A DNA stretch of 33,948 nucleotides from Clostridia bacterium. GTDB lineage: Bacteria > Bacillota > Clostridia > Lachnospirales > Anaerotignaceae. Below the pieces are notes generated by a model, which searched no databases, was not told the DNA's origin, and was given only the letters and a program-made list of their open reading frames with translations. Location of the stretch: contig CAJTDC010000028.1 of NCBI GenBank assembly GCA_910575055.1, positions 1-33,948 on the forward strand. The letters are read 5' to 3'. Position numbers and translations under genes: made by a program. Below are positions 32,011-33,948 of the stretch, in pieces; the first letter of the stretch is position 1; each line of letters begins with the position of its first letter.

Positions 32011-33135
32011 TTATTCTGTCGGAAATTTTTGTTTTGCCTTCTCTACTTCACTATAAAGTAAGTCTACTACAGTAGGGTCATCTACTTTTTCATAAGCTAA
32101 ATCTTTTATATTTGTACAAGCTGCTTTAAATTCCTCTACTGCTTCTGGTGTCAATTCATTGTAAATCATACCAGGATAATTTTTAATATTTTCTAAAGCA
32201 ACTGCTTCATATTCAGAACATCTTTCTCTTTCATAAGCAACTGCTTCATCAGAAACTTTTAATACAATTTCCTGTTGTTCTGGTGTTAAACCATCAAATT
32301 TTTCTTTACTCATCAGTATTAAATAAGGTGAATAAATATGTTTTGTATAAGTATAACACTTTTGTACTTCACAGAATTTTGTTTGCCATGTTAATTCTGC
32401 ACCATTGTCCTGACCATCTACTGTACCTTGTTGTAGTGCTGTAAACAATTCTGTAAATGCCATAGGCGTTGGATTTGCACCATAATTTTTCCATTGTGTT
32501 AACTGAAGTTCATTTTCCATAATACGGATTTTTAATCCTTTTAAATCATCTACTGTTTTTACCTCTCTATTTGTTGTAGAAAGTGTACGAAATGAATTTT
32601 CTTGCCACTGAAGCATTTTAAACCCAACATCTTCTAAGCCTTCTCCTAGTCTATTTCCTAAAGGACCATCTAATACTTCATATACTTGTTGTTTATTATC
32701 AAACAACCAAGGAATATCAATACAGAAAATATCATGACTAAAAGATGCTACTGTTGCATTTGTTGCTAAAACAATATCATAATTACCAAATTGGCAACCC
32801 TCTAACAATTCTCTTTCACTACCTAACACATTATCGGTATAAATATCACAACTTAATGTACCACCGCTCTCTTGCTCTAAACGCATTTTAAAAAATTTTG
32901 CTGCATCTATTGTTGCTGGTGCATTTCCTAAAGCATAAATAAATCTATAACAGTCATCTGTTAATTCTACACCAGAGTCAAAATCTACTGGCTCTACCTT
33001 TTTCTCTACAAACCCCTGCACAGCTGCATTATTTTCTCCTACTTCATTTCCATTGCTTTCAGTATTAGAGCTACAGCCAAATAATCCTAATATCATAGTA
33101 ACTGCTAATATAGAAGCAATTTTCTTTTTTAACAT
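32011..33135 (-). CDS. dctP: TRAP transporter solute-binding lipoprotein (DctP)
   Basis: The product has 374 residues. A lipoprotein signal ends in LGLFGC (lipid-modified Cys21), so it is anchored to the outer face of the membrane as usual in Gram-positives. After a short polar linker comes the DctP fold with LKGLKIRIMENELQLTQW (the Arg of KIRIM normally holds the substrate carboxylate), FTALQQGTVDGQDNG and YLILMSKEKFDGLTPEQQE. The ribosome site GAGGAGGGAG lies about 6 bases before the ATG. Binding to a carboxylate compound is expected from the family. Confidence 0.93.
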   Translation of the reverse strand: MLKKKIASILAVTMILGLFGCSSNTESNGNEVGENNAAVQGFVEKKVEPVDFDSGVELTDDCYRFIYALGNAPATIDAAKFFKMRLEQESGGTLSCDIYTDNVLGSERELLEGCQFGNYDIVLATNATVASFSHDIFCIDIPWLFDNKQQVYEVLDGPLGNRLGEGLEDVGFKMLQWQENSFRTLSTTNREVKTVDDLKGLKIRIMENELQLTQWKNYGANPTPMAFTELFTALQQGTVDGQDNGAELTWQTKFCEVQKCYTYTKHIYSPYLILMSKEKFDGLTPEQQEIVLKVSDEAVAYERERCSEYEAVALENIKNYPGMIYNELTPEAVEEFKAACTNIKDLAYEKVDDPTVVDLLYSEVEKAKQKFPTE

Positions 33136-33182
33136 ACAACTCCCTCCTCAATATTAAAAATTTCTTTCATAAACATATAAAA

Positions 33183-33207
33183 AGGTTTCGACTTTATCGT
33201 TAAACCT
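33183..33207 (-). promoter_or_regulatory. Terminator-like hairpin in the dctP leader
   Basis: On the minus strand AGGTTT (33207-33202) pairs with AAACCT (33188-33183), with CGA/TCG as inner pairs, followed by TTTTT. It lies about 48 bases upstream of the dctP start and could be an attenuator or a leftover terminator. The stem is short and the promoter is not clear, so its role is unsure. Confidence 0.4.
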
Positions 33208-33948
33208 CTTTTACTATAACGTCCTTTTCCATAAAATTTATTATCATCCTACAATTTTTGAAATATCAGAAAAGGTCGTTATTTTTTCCAAAAAATATTG
33301 CTATTTGTATATTTGGTACATTACATAAAAATTACTATTTTTGCATACTTACAGCATTAAAAATTAAGTTTTATAGAGTTATTAATAAGTTTTATAGCAA
33401 CTATAACAAACTATATTGCTTGTATACATTTTTACATTACTCATATTCAAAACCTATTTATTCATAATTTAAACATTTTTTATTACTGTATAATATTTTT
33501 ATTTTTATACAAACACTGTTATAAAAAACATATTTTATTAGCAAAAATCACTAAAATTATTATGTATTTTGTAAAATTACAAATATGATAAATCTTGGTG
33601 TAATTAGTATAGTATTATTTGTTTAAAATGTCTAGTATATTTTTAAATTTTGTGAATTTTTTCAATAAAATAGCAATAAAATATAATTTTAAAACTTTAT
33701 AATTAACATAATTTTCAATTTTACCGCTATAAAAAATCAAATTTTATAAATATTAAAATTTTTAATAAAACAAAACTTGTTTAAATTTACTAACTTTTTA
33801 TATCGGTTTAGTCAATAAATTGTTACAAAAATTATAATATTCTATTTTTTATAAATATTATACTATAAATATGTATCTAAAAAAATACATATTGTATAAA
33901 ATTAGACTTCATTATATACTATAATTTGTTTAAATTATATATATTCCT
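33208..33948. other. AT-rich region without supported gene
   Basis: This end of the window is almost only A and T. The open frame at 33258-33467 has no ribosome site and low-complexity residues, and is not counted. The promoter of the TRAP operon should lie at the left side of it; I found no convincing pair of boxes. No repeats, RNA genes or att sites were noticed. Confidence 0.5.

Noticed and set aside
33258-33467. 69-codon + strand frame in the AT-rich end
   Set aside because: No ribosome site, low-complexity residues, no neighbours; AT-rich noise.
1-33948. CRISPR arrays, tRNA or rRNA genes, IS transposases
   Set aside because: No regular direct repeats with spacers, no cloverleaf-like sequences and no transposase-like frames were found.

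Overview
The window is very AT-rich Clostridia-type DNA (low-GC Bacillota, most likely Lachnospirales). The evidence is Gram-positive style AGGAGG ribosome sites, frequent TTG/GTG starts, a lipobox solute-binding protein, an ECF sigma/anti-sigma pair and the codon use. No species can be named from the sequence alone.

Layout. Positions 1-352 carry the end of an unidentified + strand gene and a 41-residue remnant of an ABC-transporter permease, closed by a terminator. Positions 354-25132 form one long, tightly packed minus-strand gene block of 23 genes that I read as a divergent, ATPase-less contractile injection system (CIS). In transcription order it has: a large sheath-like protein; a tube-like protein; a DnaJ-domain protein; a two-TM FHA protein; a zinc-ribbon FHA protein; a small PP2C-like protein; a membrane PP2C-like/TPR protein; three unrecognised proteins and an Hsp70/actin-like ATPase; a membrane-anchored VWA protein; two more tube-like paralogues; a PAAR-like DUF4280 tip; a VgrG-like spike; a polymorphic nuclease toxin (DNA/RNA non-specific endonuclease, YeeF-type) with a YezG-like immunity protein; a DUF434 protein; an unknown with a probable ATT start; a second VgrG-like spike; an unknown; and a pentapeptide-repeat protein. 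Mosaic arrays of hairpins sit in several junctions inside the block.

Positions 25451-27385 hold an ECF sigma factor, a membrane anti-sigma-like protein and a small exported protein, ended by a terminator. Positions 27821-30118 are a chemoreceptor gene with a consensus sigma-A promoter. Positions 30215-33135 are a three-gene TRAP transporter operon (dctP-dctQ-dctM) read leftward. The last 800 bases are AT-rich and hold no gene I can support.

Working model (inference): sheath, tube, PAAR-like tip and VgrG spikes build the injection device; the VWA and TPR membrane proteins anchor or gate it in the cell envelope; the FHA and degenerate PP2C proteins resemble the threonine-phosphorylation control of some type VI systems, but no kinase is present here; the Hsp70-like/DnaJ pair may assemble or recycle the device; the nuclease toxin is the cargo and the YezG-like protein protects the producer. 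No ClpV/AAA+ ATPase, tape measure, TssJLM membrane complex or recognisable baseplate TssEFG was found, so this is neither a standard type VI system nor a prophage.
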